DNA of 36,740 nucleotides from an uncultured Lysobacter sp. (GCA_946480055.1 CAMLID010000027.1:1-36740), one strand, 5' to 3'. Shown: positions 1 to 10,111, numbered from the stretch's first letter. Numbers and translations: made by a program. The notes: generated from the letters alone by a model not told the origin.

Positions 1-69
1 CTTGACCTTCTCGATGCGGGTCTTGATCAGTTCGCTGATTTCGGACGGGTTGAGCTGCGTGCTTGCCAT
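1..69 (-). CDS. atpA: F1 ATP synthase alpha subunit, N-terminal fragment
   Basis: Only the first 23 codons are inside the window; the gene runs off the left edge. The visible protein begins MASTQLNPSEISELIKTRIE, the usual N-terminus of proteobacterial AtpA, whose first helix binds the delta subunit. It starts at ATG 69, 63 bp after the atpH stop, in the conserved operon order I-B-E-F-H-A. The full protein would be the non-catalytic nucleotide-binding alpha subunit of the F1 head. Confidence 0.93.
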   Translation of the reverse strand, partial: MASTQLNPSEISELIKTRIEKVK

Positions 70-132
70 GGGTGGTTCCCTTGTGCCCGGCGATGACGCC
101 GGATTTGCAATTAAGTTCGTTCTGGTCGCCGG

Positions 133-660
133 TCAGCCCGCGAGAGCGGTCTGCAGGCGCGCGAGCTTGCCCTTGAGCGAGCCGTCGATCACTACGTCGC
201 CGGCGTCGATCACCGCGCCGCCGATCAGCGACGCATCGACCGCGGTCTCGAGCTCGACTTCGCGACCGAAGCGCTTGGTCAGCGCGGCCTTGATCGATTC
301 GAGCTCGGCCGCCGGCAATTCGCTGGCGGCGGTGACGCGCGCCTTGACGATGCGTTCGGCTTCGGCGCGCAGTTCCTCGAACAGACCCGCGATCTCCGGC
401 AACAGCGGCAGCCGGCGGTTGTCCGCGAGCAGGCCGAGGAAGCGCAGATAGGCTTCGTCTGCGCCGTCCATCGCGATCAAACCGACGGCGTCGGCCGACG
501 ACAGGCGCGGATGCGCGATCAGCTCGTGCACCTGCGGGTCGGCGGCGATGCGCGCGGCGAGGGCGAGACCCTGCGACCATGCGGCGGAGCGGCCGCCGTC
601 GCGCGACAGCGCAAATGCAGCGCGGGCGTACGGGCGGGCGAGTGTGAGGTTCTGGCTCAT
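133..660 (-). CDS. atpH: F1 ATP synthase delta subunit
   Basis: 175 residues, the normal length for the family. The subunit sits on top of the F1 alpha3beta3 head and links it to the b-subunit stalk (the equivalent of OSCP). The N-terminus (MSQNLTLARPYARAAFALS) carries the RPYA.A.F segment typical of AtpH, and the C-terminus has the conserved GGAVIDAGDVVIDGSLKGKL segment. It lies between atpF (42-bp gap) and atpA (63-bp gap) on the same strand, which confirms the assignment. The start is the ATG at 660. Confidence 0.96.
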   Translation of the reverse strand: MSQNLTLARPYARAAFALSRDGGRSAAWSQGLALAARIAADPQVHELIAHPRLSSADAVGLIAMDGADEAYLRFLGLLADNRRLPLLPEIAGLFEELRAEAERIVKARVTAASELPAAELESIKAALTKRFGREVELETAVDASLIGGAVIDAGDVVIDGSLKGKLARLQTALAG

Positions 661-702
661 CAGCTTTGGGCTATCCGATCAGTGCGTTCGCGTCGCGCGC
701 CG

Positions 703-1173
703 TTAGAGCTGCGCGGCCAGATCGTCGAGCAGCGCCTTGTGGGCGTTGGCGTCGATCTCGCGCTTGAGCAGCTTCTCGGCACCGCTGACGGCCAGCGTCG
801 ACACCTGCTTGCGCAGGTCTTCGCGGGCGCGATTGGCGGAGGCGACGATTTCGGCATCGGCCAGCGCTTTTTGGCGCGTGGCTTCGACGACGGCATCGGT
901 CTTGGCCTGGTCGATGATCTGATTGGCGCGCTGATGCGCCTGATCGATGATCTCGTTGGCCTTGGTGCGAGCCTCGCGAAGTTCCGCATCGGCGCGTTCT
1001 TGCGCTTGGATGAGGTCCTTCTGGCTACGCTCCGCGGCGGCCAAGCCTTCGGCGATCTTCTTTTGGCGTTCTTCGATAGCCGCGTTCAGCGGCGGCCAAA
1101 TGAACTTCATCGTGAACCATACGAGGATCGCGAAGGAGAGCATCTGGCCGAAGAAGGTCATGTTGGGATTCAT
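703..1173 (-). CDS. atpF: F0 ATP synthase b subunit
   Basis: 156 residues. One N-terminal membrane helix (about residues 5-26, [20 protein letters not shown]) is followed by a long charged, Ala/Glu/Gln-rich helix. This is the peripheral stalk that dimerises and holds delta/F1 against subunit a. The length equals that of the usual class b subunit (156 in E. coli). A GAGG sequence lies 7 bases before the ATG. It is third in the F0 gene order, between atpE and atpH. Confidence 0.96.
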   Translation of the reverse strand: MNPNMTFFGQMLSFAILVWFTMKFIWPPLNAAIEERQKKIAEGLAAAERSQKDLIQAQERADAELREARTKANEIIDQAHQRANQIIDQAKTDAVVEATRQKALADAEIVASANRAREDLRKQVSTLAVSGAEKLLKREIDANAHKALLDDLAAQL

Positions 1174-1261
1174 GACAGGTCCTCGACGTTACGTTCGTTG
1201 GGCCGGCTTGCGCCGGCCCGGCTGTGTCCGGTCCGCGCTGTTGGGCGCGGGCCGAGACGGA

Positions 1262-1582
<321 letters not shown>

Positions 1583-1613
1583 TTAGGGGTGCAGCTGGGT
1601 GACGCGGCTTGAA

Positions 1614-2817
<1,204 letters not shown>

Positions 2818-2868
2818 GCGGGTCTCGTCGGTCTGGGGTAGGCGCAAAGCGCCCGGTAGAGCCGCAAA

Positions 2869-2897
2869 AGTATAGAACGCGTAAGCGTTTCGGGCAA
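2869..2897 (-). promoter_or_regulatory. Sigma70-like promoter of the atp operon
   Basis: On the minus strand TTGCCC (2892-2897) and TATACT (2869-2874) are separated by exactly 17 bases. The -10 matches the consensus at 5 of 6 positions and the -35 at 4 of 6. Transcription would start near 2862, about 45 bases before the atpI GTG. Confidence 0.6.
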
Positions 2898-3092
2898 CCG
2901 CCGGGCGTCACGTCCGCGGCGGGCACTGCGACCCAGTTCGAGGCAGCATCGATGCGTCTTCGATCCATGCGCAGCACTATGCGCTGTAGCCGTAGGTCGT
3001 TGAATTACCTGGGAGGTCAAGTCTCGCAAACCACGCACTGCATCCCGACGTCACGATAGCTCTCGACTATGAAAACCAGCGCGACTATCGAT

Positions 3093-3137
3093 TTGACTTA
3101 CAGCCACAAAGGCCCACAATCGAGAACAATTCTCATT
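3093..3137 (+). promoter_or_regulatory. Candidate promoter with overlapping Fur-like box
   Basis: TTGACT (3093-3098) and CACAAT (3115-3120) are 16 bases apart. Overlapping the -10, positions 3119-3137 read ATCGAGAACAATTCTCATT, close to the pattern AATGAGAATNATTCTCATT expected of a Fur site: the right half is complete and the left half is partial. It lies just before the DUF2061 gene. Iron control is an inference from the motif only. Confidence 0.35.
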
Positions 3138-3151
3138 CAGTGACGTTCGTC

Positions 3152-3358
3152 ATGAGCAAGACCCTCAGCTTCGCCTGCGTGCATTTCACCGTCGCCTTCC
3201 TGGTGGGCTACCTGATGACCGGCAGCATCTGGGTCGGCGGCGCCTTGGCTCTGGTCGAGCCGGCCTGCAATACCGTGGCCTTCCATCTGCACGAGAAGGC
3301 CTGGAAACGTATCGAGCGGCGCCGGGCCGAGACCGCGGCGACCGCCCTGGCGACCTGA
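3152..3358 (+). CDS. DUF2061 small membrane protein
   Basis: 68 residues (72 if the GTG at 3140 is used). The protein resembles DUF2061: K.-L-F-HF-VAF-VGYL-TGS followed by GGALALVEPACNTVAFHLHEKAW, with two short membrane helices (about 8-25 and 29-46) and a basic C-terminus. No function is established for the family. The gene stands alone between the divergent atp operon and a strong terminator, behind a possible Fur-like box. ATG 3152 is preferred because it resembles the usual family N-terminus, but no clear ribosome-binding site supports either start. Confidence 0.75.
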   Translation: MSKTLSFACVHFTVAFLVGYLMTGSIWVGGALALVEPACNTVAFHLHEKAWKRIERRRAETAATALAT

Positions 3359-3456
3359 AAGAAATCGCGGAACCTTTCCGCCCGGGCCCGGTCAGTCTTA
3401 TAGAACGCCCTCCGCCACTCTCTCCTCGTCAATGGCAAAAGCAGCGGTGGGCTCCC

Positions 3457-3493
3457 CGAAGCCCCGGCCTCATCCGCCGGGGCTTCGCCTTTT
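3457..3493 (+). terminator. Rho-independent terminator
   Basis: A perfect 12-bp stem, CGAAGCCCCGGC (3457-3468) with GCCGGGGCTTCG (3476-3487), has a 7-base loop and is followed by CCTTTT. It ends the DUF2061 transcript about 100 bp after the stop codon. Confidence 0.85.
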
Positions 3494-3645
3494 GTGATTC
3501 TTGTCACGATTTTGGACCAGACACTTTGAATCGCGCGATTCAAACGCTTGCTTTCACGATCGTTGCACCCCGTTTTCGGCATTGATGGATCCGCTGGCAC
3601 ATCTGTTGTGCCGTGCCAGCCTTCCCCCGATCCGGAGTGCGACTA
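3494..3645. other. Leader region of the outer-membrane protein gene
   Basis: Together with the terminator this completes a 287-bp stretch without a gene (3359-3645). It should hold the promoter of the following gene; no clear -35/-10 pair stands out. GGAG at 3633-3636 is the ribosome-binding site that decides the downstream GTG start. Confidence 0.4.
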
Positions 3646-4455
3646 GTGAATCCCAAAACCCTGCCCCTGACGCTCGCGCTTGCCGCGGCTGGCGTCGCTT
3701 TCGCGCGCCCCGCGCATGCCATCGAAGACGATCGCTTCACCCTGCGCCTGGGCGCGATGCAAGTCGACGCGCAGAGTGAGCTGCGCGGCAGCACCGTATT
3801 CGCCGGCCAGCCGTTCGAATTCAGCGAGGACTTCGACTTCGGCGGCGACGAAGTCGTGCCACGGCTCGAAGGCCAGTTCCGCTTCAGCGAACGCAACCGC
3901 CTGCTGTTCAACTATTTCGGCTACGACAAGGACCGCCGCACCACGCTGGGCCAGGATCTGTCGTTCGACGACGTCACCATTCCCGCCGGCAGCTTCGCCA
4001 AGGCCAAAGCCAAGTTCGAACTGGCCAGCGTGATGTACGACTACGCGGTGGTCGAGACCGACACCGTCAGCCTCGGCCTGCAGCTCGGCGTGGAGTACGC
4101 CAAGCTCGAGGGCAAGCTCTACGCCGAAGCCGGCGCGAATACCTACGAAAGCCGCTCCAGCGACGACGGCTACGCGCCCGTGGTCGGCGCGCGCCTGACC
4201 GTGGCGCCGAACGAGAACTGGCGTTTCGTCGCCCAGGGCCAGTACCTGGATGCGAGCTGGGGCAACTTCGACGACTACGAGGGCGATCTCAGTCGCGCCA
4301 ATGCCCTGGTCGAGTACCGCTTCACGCCGAACGTCGGCGTGTTCGTCGGCTACGACTGGTTCAAGCTCGACGTCGATCAGAGCGGCAGCGACGGCGTGCT
4401 GGGGCTGGACCAGCGCTTCAAGGGCCCGATGGCGGGCGTGACGTTCGCGTTCTGA
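3646..4455 (+). CDS. Outer-membrane beta-barrel protein, function unknown
   Basis: 269 residues. A signal peptide ends at ARPAHA before IEDDRF. The remainder is alternating hydrophobic/polar strands with aromatic girdle residues, ending in GVTFAF, a terminal Phe typical of proteins inserted by the BAM machinery. Size and pattern suggest an 8- to 10-strand barrel. GTG 3646 was chosen because GGAG lies 9 bases upstream; GTG 3613 would put 11 extra residues before the signal peptide. I do not recognise a named family. It is monocistronic: a terminator precedes it and the next gene converges on it. Confidence 0.8.
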   Translation: MNPKTLPLTLALAAAGVAFARPAHAIEDDRFTLRLGAMQVDAQSELRGSTVFAGQPFEFSEDFDFGGDEVVPRLEGQFRFSERNRLLFNYFGYDKDRRTTLGQDLSFDDVTIPAGSFAKAKAKFELASVMYDYAVVETDTVSLGLQLGVEYAKLEGKLYAEAGANTYESRSSDDGYAPVVGARLTVAPNENWRFVAQGQYLDASWGNFDDYEGDLSRANALVEYRFTPNVGVFVGYDWFKLDVDQSGSDGVLGLDQRFKGPMAGVTFAF

Positions 4456-4499
4456 TCGTCGGAACCGACGTTAGTCGCTGTCGTAGTGCATTCGCGCCT

Positions 4500-4555
4500 T
4501 CGGCGCTGCCCTCACCCTCACCCTAGCCCTCTCCCGCAAGCGGGAGAGGGAAAAG
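4500..4555. repeat. Intergenic CCCTCTCCCGC/GCGGGAGAGGG stem-loop element
   Basis: An 11-bp perfect stem (4527-4537 with 4540-4550) is preceded by pyrimidine-rich CCCTCACCCTCACCCTAG. I recognise this as an element type often found repeated between genes in Xanthomonads; only this copy was noticed here. It lies between two convergent genes and probably acts as a bidirectional terminator, although no T-run follows on either strand. Confidence 0.6.
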
Positions 4556-4662
4556 TGGAGTGCGGCGCACCATCGCGCGTGTTCGGCACCGCGCGACGAT
4601 GCGGTTCGCCTGCGGCTTACCGCATCCTACGTAACTGCGCTGTCCCTATCGCATCCGAAGCC

Positions 4663-6513
4663 TCAAGCCTTCTTCTTCGGAATGTACAGATCGGTGATCG
4701 TGCCCTCGTACACCTCGGCCGCCATCGCCACCGATTCGCTCAGGGTCGGATGCGGGTGGATGGTGTGTGTGATGTCGGCCGCTTCGCAGCCCATCTCGAT
4801 CGCCAATGCCAGTTCCGAGATCAGATCGCCCGCATGCACACCGACGATGCCGGCGCCGATCACGCGATGCGTGGCTTCGTCGAAGATCAGCTTGGTGAAG
4901 CCCTCGCTGCGGCCCAGGCCCAGCGCGCGCGCACTGGCGGCCCAGGGGAACTTGCCGACGCCGACCTTGAGGCCCTTGGCCTTGGCTTCAATCTCGGTGA
5001 CGCCAACCCAGGCGATTTCCGGGTCGGTGTAGGCCACCGACGGGATCACGCGGGCTACCCACTCCTTCTTCTCGCCGGCTGCGACTTCGGCCGCGAGCTT
5101 GCCTTCGTGGGTGGCCTTGTGGGCGAGCATCGGGTTACCGACCAGATCGCCGATGGCGAAGATGTGCGGCACGTTGGTGCGCATCTGGCGGTCGACCGGG
5201 ATGAAGCCGCGCTCGGTGACCTGCACGCCGGCCTTGTCGGCATCGAGCTTGCCGCCGTTGGGGGCGCGGCCGACCGCGACCAGCACGCGATCGAACAGCT
5301 GCGCCTCCGGTGCGTTGCCGCCCGCGGTCGCGGGCTCGAACGAGACCTTGATGCCCTGCTTGCTCGCTTCGGTGCCGGCAGCCTTGACCTTCAGGTGCAC
5401 GGCCACGCCCTGCTTCTTCAGGCGATCGGCCAGCGGCTTGACCAGGTCCGGATCGGCGCCCGGCATCAGCTGATCCATGAACTCGACCACGGTGACTTCG
5501 CTGCCCAGGGCGCGGTAGACCGTCGCCATTTCCAGGCCGATGATGCCGCCGCCGACGACCAGCAGCTTCTTCGGTACGTCGGCCAGCTCGAGCGCGTCGG
5601 TGGAATCCATGACGCGCGGGTCGTCCCAGGGGAAGCCCGGCAGCTTCACCGCCTGCGAACCGGCGGCGATGATGCATTGCTCGAAACGGATCAGCTGGGC
5701 GCCGTTTTCGCCCTGCACTTCCAACTCGTTCGGCGAAACGAAACGGCCGGTGCCGGTGACCACGCGCACTTTGCGCTGCTTGGCCATGCCGGCCAGGCCC
5801 TTGGTGAACTGACCCACGACCTTGTTCTGCTTGAAGTCGCGCAGCTTGCCCAGATCGATCTTGGGCGCGCCGAAATCCAGGCCGATGTCGGCCGAATGCG
5901 AGGTCTCGTCGATCAGCGCGGCGGCGTGCAGCAGCGCCTTGGATGGAATGCAGCCGACGTTGAGGCAGACGCCGCCGAGGGTGGCATAGCGCTCGACCAG
6001 CACCGTATCCAAACCGAGGTCGGCGGCGCGGAACGCGGCGGTGTAGCCGCCGGGGCCGGAGCCGAGCACCAGCATGCGGCATTCGACATCGGCCTTGCGG
6101 CCGCTGGCGGCAGCTGCGCTCGGTGCGGGAACTGCCGGCGCGGACGGTGCACTAGCGGACGCAGCCGCAGCCGCAGCAGCGGGAACGGCTTCGGCGGCCT
6201 TCGCCGGTGCGGCGGGGGCAGGTGCGGTGGAAGCGGACTCAGGCGCGGCCTTGGTCTCGCCCGCCGTTTCCGAACCGGCCGCCTCGAGAATCGCGATCAC
6301 CGTGCCTTCCGCGACCTTGTCGCCGAGCTTGACGCTGATCGACTTGACCACGCCGTCGGCCGACGACGGCACTTCCATCGTCGCCTTGTCCGACTCCAGC
6401 GTGACCAGGCCCTGGTCCTTCTTGACGCTGTCGCCGACGGCGACCAGCAACTCGATGACCGGAACGTCGTCGTAACCGCCGATGTCCGGGACCTTGACTT
6501 CAATCGTTGCCAT
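4663..6513 (-). CDS. lpdA: Dihydrolipoamide dehydrogenase with N-terminal lipoyl domain (E3)
   Basis: 616 residues. Residues 1-80 are a lipoyl domain with the lipoylated Lys43 in ESDKA, followed by an Ala/Pro-rich flexible linker (about 85-140). The FAD site GSGPGG is at 151-156, the redox disulfide Cys183-Cys188 lies in GGVCLNVGCIPSK, a central NAD site is VVGGGIIGLEMA, and the catalytic pair is His588/Glu593 in HPHPTLSE. E3 reoxidises dihydrolipoyl groups of the pyruvate dehydrogenase complex with NAD+. The start is ATG 6513 with GGGAG upstream. It overlaps the preceding gene by 14 bp and is the last gene of the aceF operon. A lipoyl domain on E3 is a known variant. Confidence 0.95.
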   Translation of the reverse strand: MATIEVKVPDIGGYDDVPVIELLVAVGDSVKKDQGLVTLESDKATMEVPSSADGVVKSISVKLGDKVAEGTVIAILEAAGSETAGETKAAPESASTAPAPAAPAKAAEAVPAAAAAAASASAPSAPAVPAPSAAAASGRKADVECRMLVLGSGPGGYTAAFRAADLGLDTVLVERYATLGGVCLNVGCIPSKALLHAAALIDETSHSADIGLDFGAPKIDLGKLRDFKQNKVVGQFTKGLAGMAKQRKVRVVTGTGRFVSPNELEVQGENGAQLIRFEQCIIAAGSQAVKLPGFPWDDPRVMDSTDALELADVPKKLLVVGGGIIGLEMATVYRALGSEVTVVEFMDQLMPGADPDLVKPLADRLKKQGVAVHLKVKAAGTEASKQGIKVSFEPATAGGNAPEAQLFDRVLVAVGRAPNGGKLDADKAGVQVTERGFIPVDRQMRTNVPHIFAIGDLVGNPMLAHKATHEGKLAAEVAAGEKKEWVARVIPSVAYTDPEIAWVGVTEIEAKAKGLKVGVGKFPWAASARALGLGRSEGFTKLIFDEATHRVIGAGIVGVHAGDLISELALAIEMGCEAADITHTIHPHPTLSESVAMAAEVYEGTITDLYIPKKKA

Positions 6514-7189
6514 TCGCTGCTCCCGTGCCGCCCGCGGCATTGCCGGCGAGCCATTTGTTCAATTCGTCCAGCGATTCCGACAGCTCGGCCCAGCGGCGCG
6601 CGCGCCGCTCGTCGCCGTCGTCGGTCGCCTTGATCAGCAGTTCGCTCTGTCGCATCAGCAGTTCGCCGGCGCCGCATTCGGGCTGCAGGCCGCTGACGCG
6701 CAGGCCGTCGACCATGAACAACAGCGTGTCCTCTTCGTGGAAGGTCGCGGCGCGGTCTTCCGGCACGGTCGCGCTAAGCGCGCGGCGCCAGTCGGCGACC
6801 AGGCGCTTGGCCAGCGCGGCCGGCATCGGCACGTCGACGACTTCCGGCTCCTGATCGACGCGCATGCGCAGCGCGCCGCCGCTCCAGGCCGCGACGCGGT
6901 CGTCGGCCTGGGCGTAACGCAGGCGCCAGTCGGCGTCGCCCTCGGACGGCACCAGCAGCAGGCCGCTTTCGTTGCGGTAGGGCGGCAGCGTGGTCAGGCT
7001 CAGCGCCGGCTTGGCGCCGGCCGCGAACAGACCCTCGACCGCATTGCCGTGGTTCTCGGTCGCCGGCGGCCAGCCGCGGCCGAGTTCGGGCTTGCATTCG
7101 TCGGCGGCGCGCGCGAGTGGGGAAGCCAGCAGCAGCGCCACCAGGGCGAGTGCGGAAACGGACGTCGATAAGGCGTGGGAGTCGCTCAT
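6500..7189 (-). CDS. Exported protein of unknown function in the aceF-lpd operon
   Basis: 229 residues. The N-terminus is a signal peptide ending near LARAADE. The mature part contains two Cys residues and a C-terminal segment rich in charged helix. I do not recognise the family. The gene lies between an NTF2-like gene (20-bp gap) and lpd (14-bp overlap), so it is very probably co-transcribed and translationally coupled with lpd. An exported protein has no obvious place in a cytoplasmic dehydrogenase complex, so a link to pyruvate metabolism should not be assumed. The start is ATG 7189. Confidence 0.8.
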   Translation of the reverse strand: MSDSHALSTSVSALALVALLLASPLARAADECKPELGRGWPPATENHGNAVEGLFAAGAKPALSLTTLPPYRNESGLLLVPSEGDADWRLRYAQADDRVAAWSGGALRMRVDQEPEVVDVPMPAALAKRLVADWRRALSATVPEDRAATFHEEDTLLFMVDGLRVSGLQPECGAGELLMRQSELLIKATDDGDERRARRWAELSESLDELNKWLAGNAAGGTGAANGND

Positions 7190-7209
7190 GAGAACTGTCG
7201 GGATCCTGT

Positions 7210-7689
7210 TCAAGGCGTGGCCGGGGGAATCACGGTGTTCTGGTCGTACACCAGGCGCCAGCCGTCGGCCTCTTTCGCGAACACCAGGCTGAGCCAGGCG
7301 TCGCGTCGGGTTCTGAAACTGCCGTCGGCTTGTAGCGCCTGCGATTCGTACTTCACCAAGGCGACGCCGACGTCGCCGAGCTCGCGCACCGAGCGTATCT
7401 GGAAACGCATGCGCCAGTCGCGCTCGGCGAACCAGTCCACGTGCAGCAATCGGAACTGTTCGCGGGTGTCGAGTATCTGACCGTTGGGCAGGATCAGAGT
7501 GAGCTTGTCGCCGCTGGTGACCGTGCCCAGCAGCGCGTCGAGGTCGTGCGCGTTGATCGCGGCCAGGTGCGCATCCAGCGTCGCCTGCAGCGAACGCGGT
7601 GGCGCGGGGTCGGCGGCATGGACCATGGCCGACCACAGGCTGCTGGCGAGCAGCAGCCCGATCGCGCAATGGCGAAGTCGAATCGGCAT
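7210..7689 (-). CDS. Exported NTF2-like (SnoaL/DUF4440-type) protein
   Basis: 159 residues. A signal peptide ends at MVHAADP. The mature part matches the small cone-shaped NTF2 fold: a first helix LQATLDAHLAAINAHDLDAL, strands with the LTLILPNGQ segment, and a final DGWRLVYDQNTVI strand of the type seen in DUF4440/SnoaL proteins. The fold is used by enzymes and by binding proteins, so the activity cannot be deduced. It begins 28 bp after the aceF stop and is followed after 20 bp by another exported protein. Confidence 0.8.
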   Translation of the reverse strand: MPIRLRHCAIGLLLASSLWSAMVHAADPAPPRSLQATLDAHLAAINAHDLDALLGTVTSGDKLTLILPNGQILDTREQFRLLHVDWFAERDWRMRFQIRSVRELGDVGVALVKYESQALQADGSFRTRRDAWLSLVFAKEADGWRLVYDQNTVIPPATP

Positions 7690-7717
7690 GGTCGCGCCCG
7701 ACGCCGTCGGCCCGCGC

Positions 7718-9124
7718 TTACAGCAACACGCGCCGCATATCGCCCAACAGCTGGGCGAGATACGCGGTGAAGCGCGCGGCGGCGGCGCCGTCGATGACGC
7801 GGTGGTCGTAGGACAGCGACAGCGGCAGGACCAGGCGCGGCGCGAACTGCTTGCCGTCCCAGACCGGCTTGGTCGCCGACTTGGACACGCCCAGGATCGC
7901 GACTTCCGGGGCGTTGACGATCGGGGTGAACGCGGTGCCGCCGATGCCGCCCAGCGAGCTGATCGAGAAGCAGCCGCCGCTCATGTCGGCCGGGCCGAGC
8001 TTGCCTTCGCGTGCCTTGGCGGCGAGTTCGCCGGTCTCCTTGGCGATCTGCAGCACGCCCTTCTTGTCGCAGTCGCGCACCACCGGCACGACCAGGCCGT
8101 TCGGGGTGTCGGCGGCGAAGCCGATGTGGAAGTACTTCTTCAGGGTCAGGTTCTCGCCCGAGGCGTCGAGCGAGGCGTTGAAGGTCGGGTACTTCTGCAA
8201 TGCGGCGACGCTGGCCTTCATCAGGAAGGCGAGCATGGTCAGCTTGAGGCCAGCCTTCTCGTTCTCCTTGTTGAGCGCCACGCGCAGCGCTTCCAGGTCG
8301 GTGATGTCGGCGTCGTCGTGCTGGGTGACGTGCGGGATCATCGCCCAGTTGCGCGCGAGGTTGGCGCCGGAGAGCTTCTGGATGCGCGACAGCGGCTTGG
8401 TTTCGGTCTCGCCGAACTTGCTGAAATCGACCTTGGGCCAGGGCAGCAGATTGAGGCCGCCGCCGAGCGAAGGCGCGGCGCCAGCGCTGACCGGCGCAGT
8501 GCCGCCCTGCATCACGCCCTTGACGAAGGACTGCACGTCCTCCTTGGCAATGCGGCCGCCGCGGGCGCTGCCGCTCACATGAGACAGGTCCACGCCGAGC
8601 TCGCGCGCGAACAGGCGCACGGCGGGGCTGGCGTAGGGAACCTTGTCCGGCAGCAGCTCTTCGGCAGTGAAGGCGACCGGCGGCGTGCGCGGCGGCATCG
8701 CTTCCGGATCGGTACCGGCGCCGGCACCGGCCAGGGCGACCGGGGCAGCTGCGGCGGCCGGCGCGGGAGCAGCCGCGGCAGGCGCAGCGGGTGCGGCAGG
8801 CGCGGGTGCTGCAGGAGCGGGAGCAGGCGCAGCGGCTTTGGGCGCCTCGGCCGCGGCGGCGGGCACGGCCGCGGCGGCGCCTTCGCTGGGCTCGATCAGG
8901 GCCACCACGCTGCCTTCGGCCAGGCTGTCGCCGATCTTGACCTTGAGCTCGCGCACGATGCCGGCGAACGGCGCCGGTACTTCCATGGTCGCCTTGTCGG
9001 ACTCCAGCGTGACCAGTCCCTGGTCTTGTTGGACCGTGTCGCCGACCGCGACCAGCAGTTCGATGACGGGGACGCCGTCGTAGTCGCCGATGTCGGGGAC
9101 GCGTGCTTCCTTCAGCTCAGCCAT
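7718..9124 (-). CDS. aceF: Dihydrolipoamide acetyltransferase of pyruvate dehydrogenase (E2)
   Basis: 468 residues. One lipoyl domain (1-80; Lys44 in ESDKA) is followed by a long Ala/Pro linker, then a peripheral-subunit-binding domain (YASPAVRLFARELGVDL with GRIAKEDV), then the acetyltransferase core ending in YDHRVIDG with catalytic His441 and Asp445. It transfers acetyl from lipoate to CoA and forms the core of the complex. It is the first gene of the operon ending in lpd; aceE is not in this window. GGAG lies 10 bases before ATG 9124. Confidence 0.95.
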   Translation of the reverse strand: MAELKEARVPDIGDYDGVPVIELLVAVGDTVQQDQGLVTLESDKATMEVPAPFAGIVRELKVKIGDSLAEGSVVALIEPSEGAAAAVPAAAAEAPKAAAPAPAPAAPAPAAPAAPAAAAPAPAAAAAPVALAGAGAGTDPEAMPPRTPPVAFTAEELLPDKVPYASPAVRLFARELGVDLSHVSGSARGGRIAKEDVQSFVKGVMQGGTAPVSAGAAPSLGGGLNLLPWPKVDFSKFGETETKPLSRIQKLSGANLARNWAMIPHVTQHDDADITDLEALRVALNKENEKAGLKLTMLAFLMKASVAALQKYPTFNASLDASGENLTLKKYFHIGFAADTPNGLVVPVVRDCDKKGVLQIAKETGELAAKAREGKLGPADMSGGCFSISSLGGIGGTAFTPIVNAPEVAILGVSKSATKPVWDGKQFAPRLVLPLSLSYDHRVIDGAAAARFTAYLAQLLGDMRRVLL

Positions 9125-9157
9125 GATCGTGGGGCTCCGCAAATGCGCGAAAACCCT

Positions 9158-9186
9158 ATTGTGGCTGCTGGAGCCAGCCACGCCAA
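9158..9186 (-). promoter_or_regulatory. Candidate promoter of the aceF-lpd operon
   Basis: On the minus strand TTGGCG (9181-9186) and CACAAT (9158-9163) are 17 bases apart, each matching 4 of 6 consensus bases. A 7-bp stem-loop (GTGGCTG with CAGCCAC, 9161-9181) overlaps the same place. The start would lie about 25-30 bases before the aceF ATG. Confidence 0.4.
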
Positions 9187-9322
9187 CCGCAGTCTTTGGC
9201 TGTGCGCGCGTACGGGCGGGTACTGGGCCCGCAGGGATTGGCGGCCCGGGCCGGATCGATCGAGCGCGGCCGCGCCGCCCGGCCCGGAAGGCGCGGGCCG
9301 TGGCGCGTCGCGGCCGCGGCGC

Positions 9323-10111
9323 TTATTTCTTGTCTTTAGCGGTGCGCGGCCCGCCCTTGGCGGTCATCAGATTCAAGGGCTTGCCGTCGACCCGGACTTC
9401 CAACTCGTTGTCGAGCCGGTCCAGCTCGACCATACGCCGACACAGGCTCTCGGCCCGCACTTCGAGCGCGTCGGCGCGCGGCTTGACCTTGGCTTCGACC
9501 TGCGCGTCCAGGTTCTCCAGGCGCTTGAGCCGGGTCTCGTCGCCGCTGAAGGCGGCGCCGATCGCGCCGCCGACGATGTCGCCGATCAGGCTCGGAATCA
9601 CCTCGCCGACCGCCTCGCCGATGCCCTCGCCCAGGTCGTCGCCGTTGAAGTGGGTGGGTGTGACCGAGCGCGCCAGACGTGCGTCGATCTGGGCACGCGC
9701 CTTGTCCAGCTTGGCCCGCGCGGCCTTGGGATCGCTGCTGAAGCCGGCCGCGACCTCGCCCAGGGCGGTGAAGGCGATCTCGGCGGCCTCGCGCCCGATC
9801 CGCTGCGCCTCGGGCATGGCCGCCCGGGTCTGCTGCTCGAAATCGGCGATGCGACGGCTGTCGGCCGCACTCAGGCTCAGCCACTTGTCGTCCACGAAAA
9901 GGCGGCCCTGGCGCATCACGATCGCCTTGGGGGTGCCGGTGTCGCGGGTGAAGATCACGCTGCGCTCGTTGAGCGTCAGCTCGTAGTCGCTCTCGACATT
10001 GCACTCGATCTCGTCCGCCCAGGCGGCGCCGCAGCTCAGCGCGAGCACAGCCAGGGCCAGCAGCCGCGGCGAGAGGGAACGACCGGAACGGTTCTGGACA
10101 GGGCGGCGCAT
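9323..10111 (-). CDS. YggN-like (DUF2884) periplasmic protein
   Basis: 262 residues. A signal peptide ends at GAAWADE. The following IECNVESDYELTLNERSVIF segment and the RQGRLFVDDKWLSLS segment resemble the DUF2884/YggN family, whose function is unknown. A central Gly-rich hydrophobic stretch (IGEAVGEVIPSLIGDIVGGAIGAAF) could pack against a membrane. The start is ATG 10111, with GGAG 7 bases upstream. It is followed by the aceF operon on the same strand after a 198-bp gap that contains the aceF promoter candidate, so it is probably a separate unit. Confidence 0.75.
   Translation of the reverse strand: MRRPVQNRSGRSLSPRLLALAVLALSCGAAWADEIECNVESDYELTLNERSVIFTRDTGTPKAIVMRQGRLFVDDKWLSLSAADSRRIADFEQQTRAAMPEAQRIGREAAEIAFTALGEVAAGFSSDPKAARAKLDKARAQIDARLARSVTPTHFNGDDLGEGIGEAVGEVIPSLIGDIVGGAIGAAFSGDETRLKRLENLDAQVEAKVKPRADALEVRAESLCRRMVELDRLDNELEVRVDGKPLNLMTAKGGPRTAKDKK

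Noticed and set aside
4486..6633. Plus-strand 715-codon frame over lpd, and 7484-10144 over aceF
   Set aside because: Both are antisense to well-established dehydrogenase genes and carry no recognisable domain.
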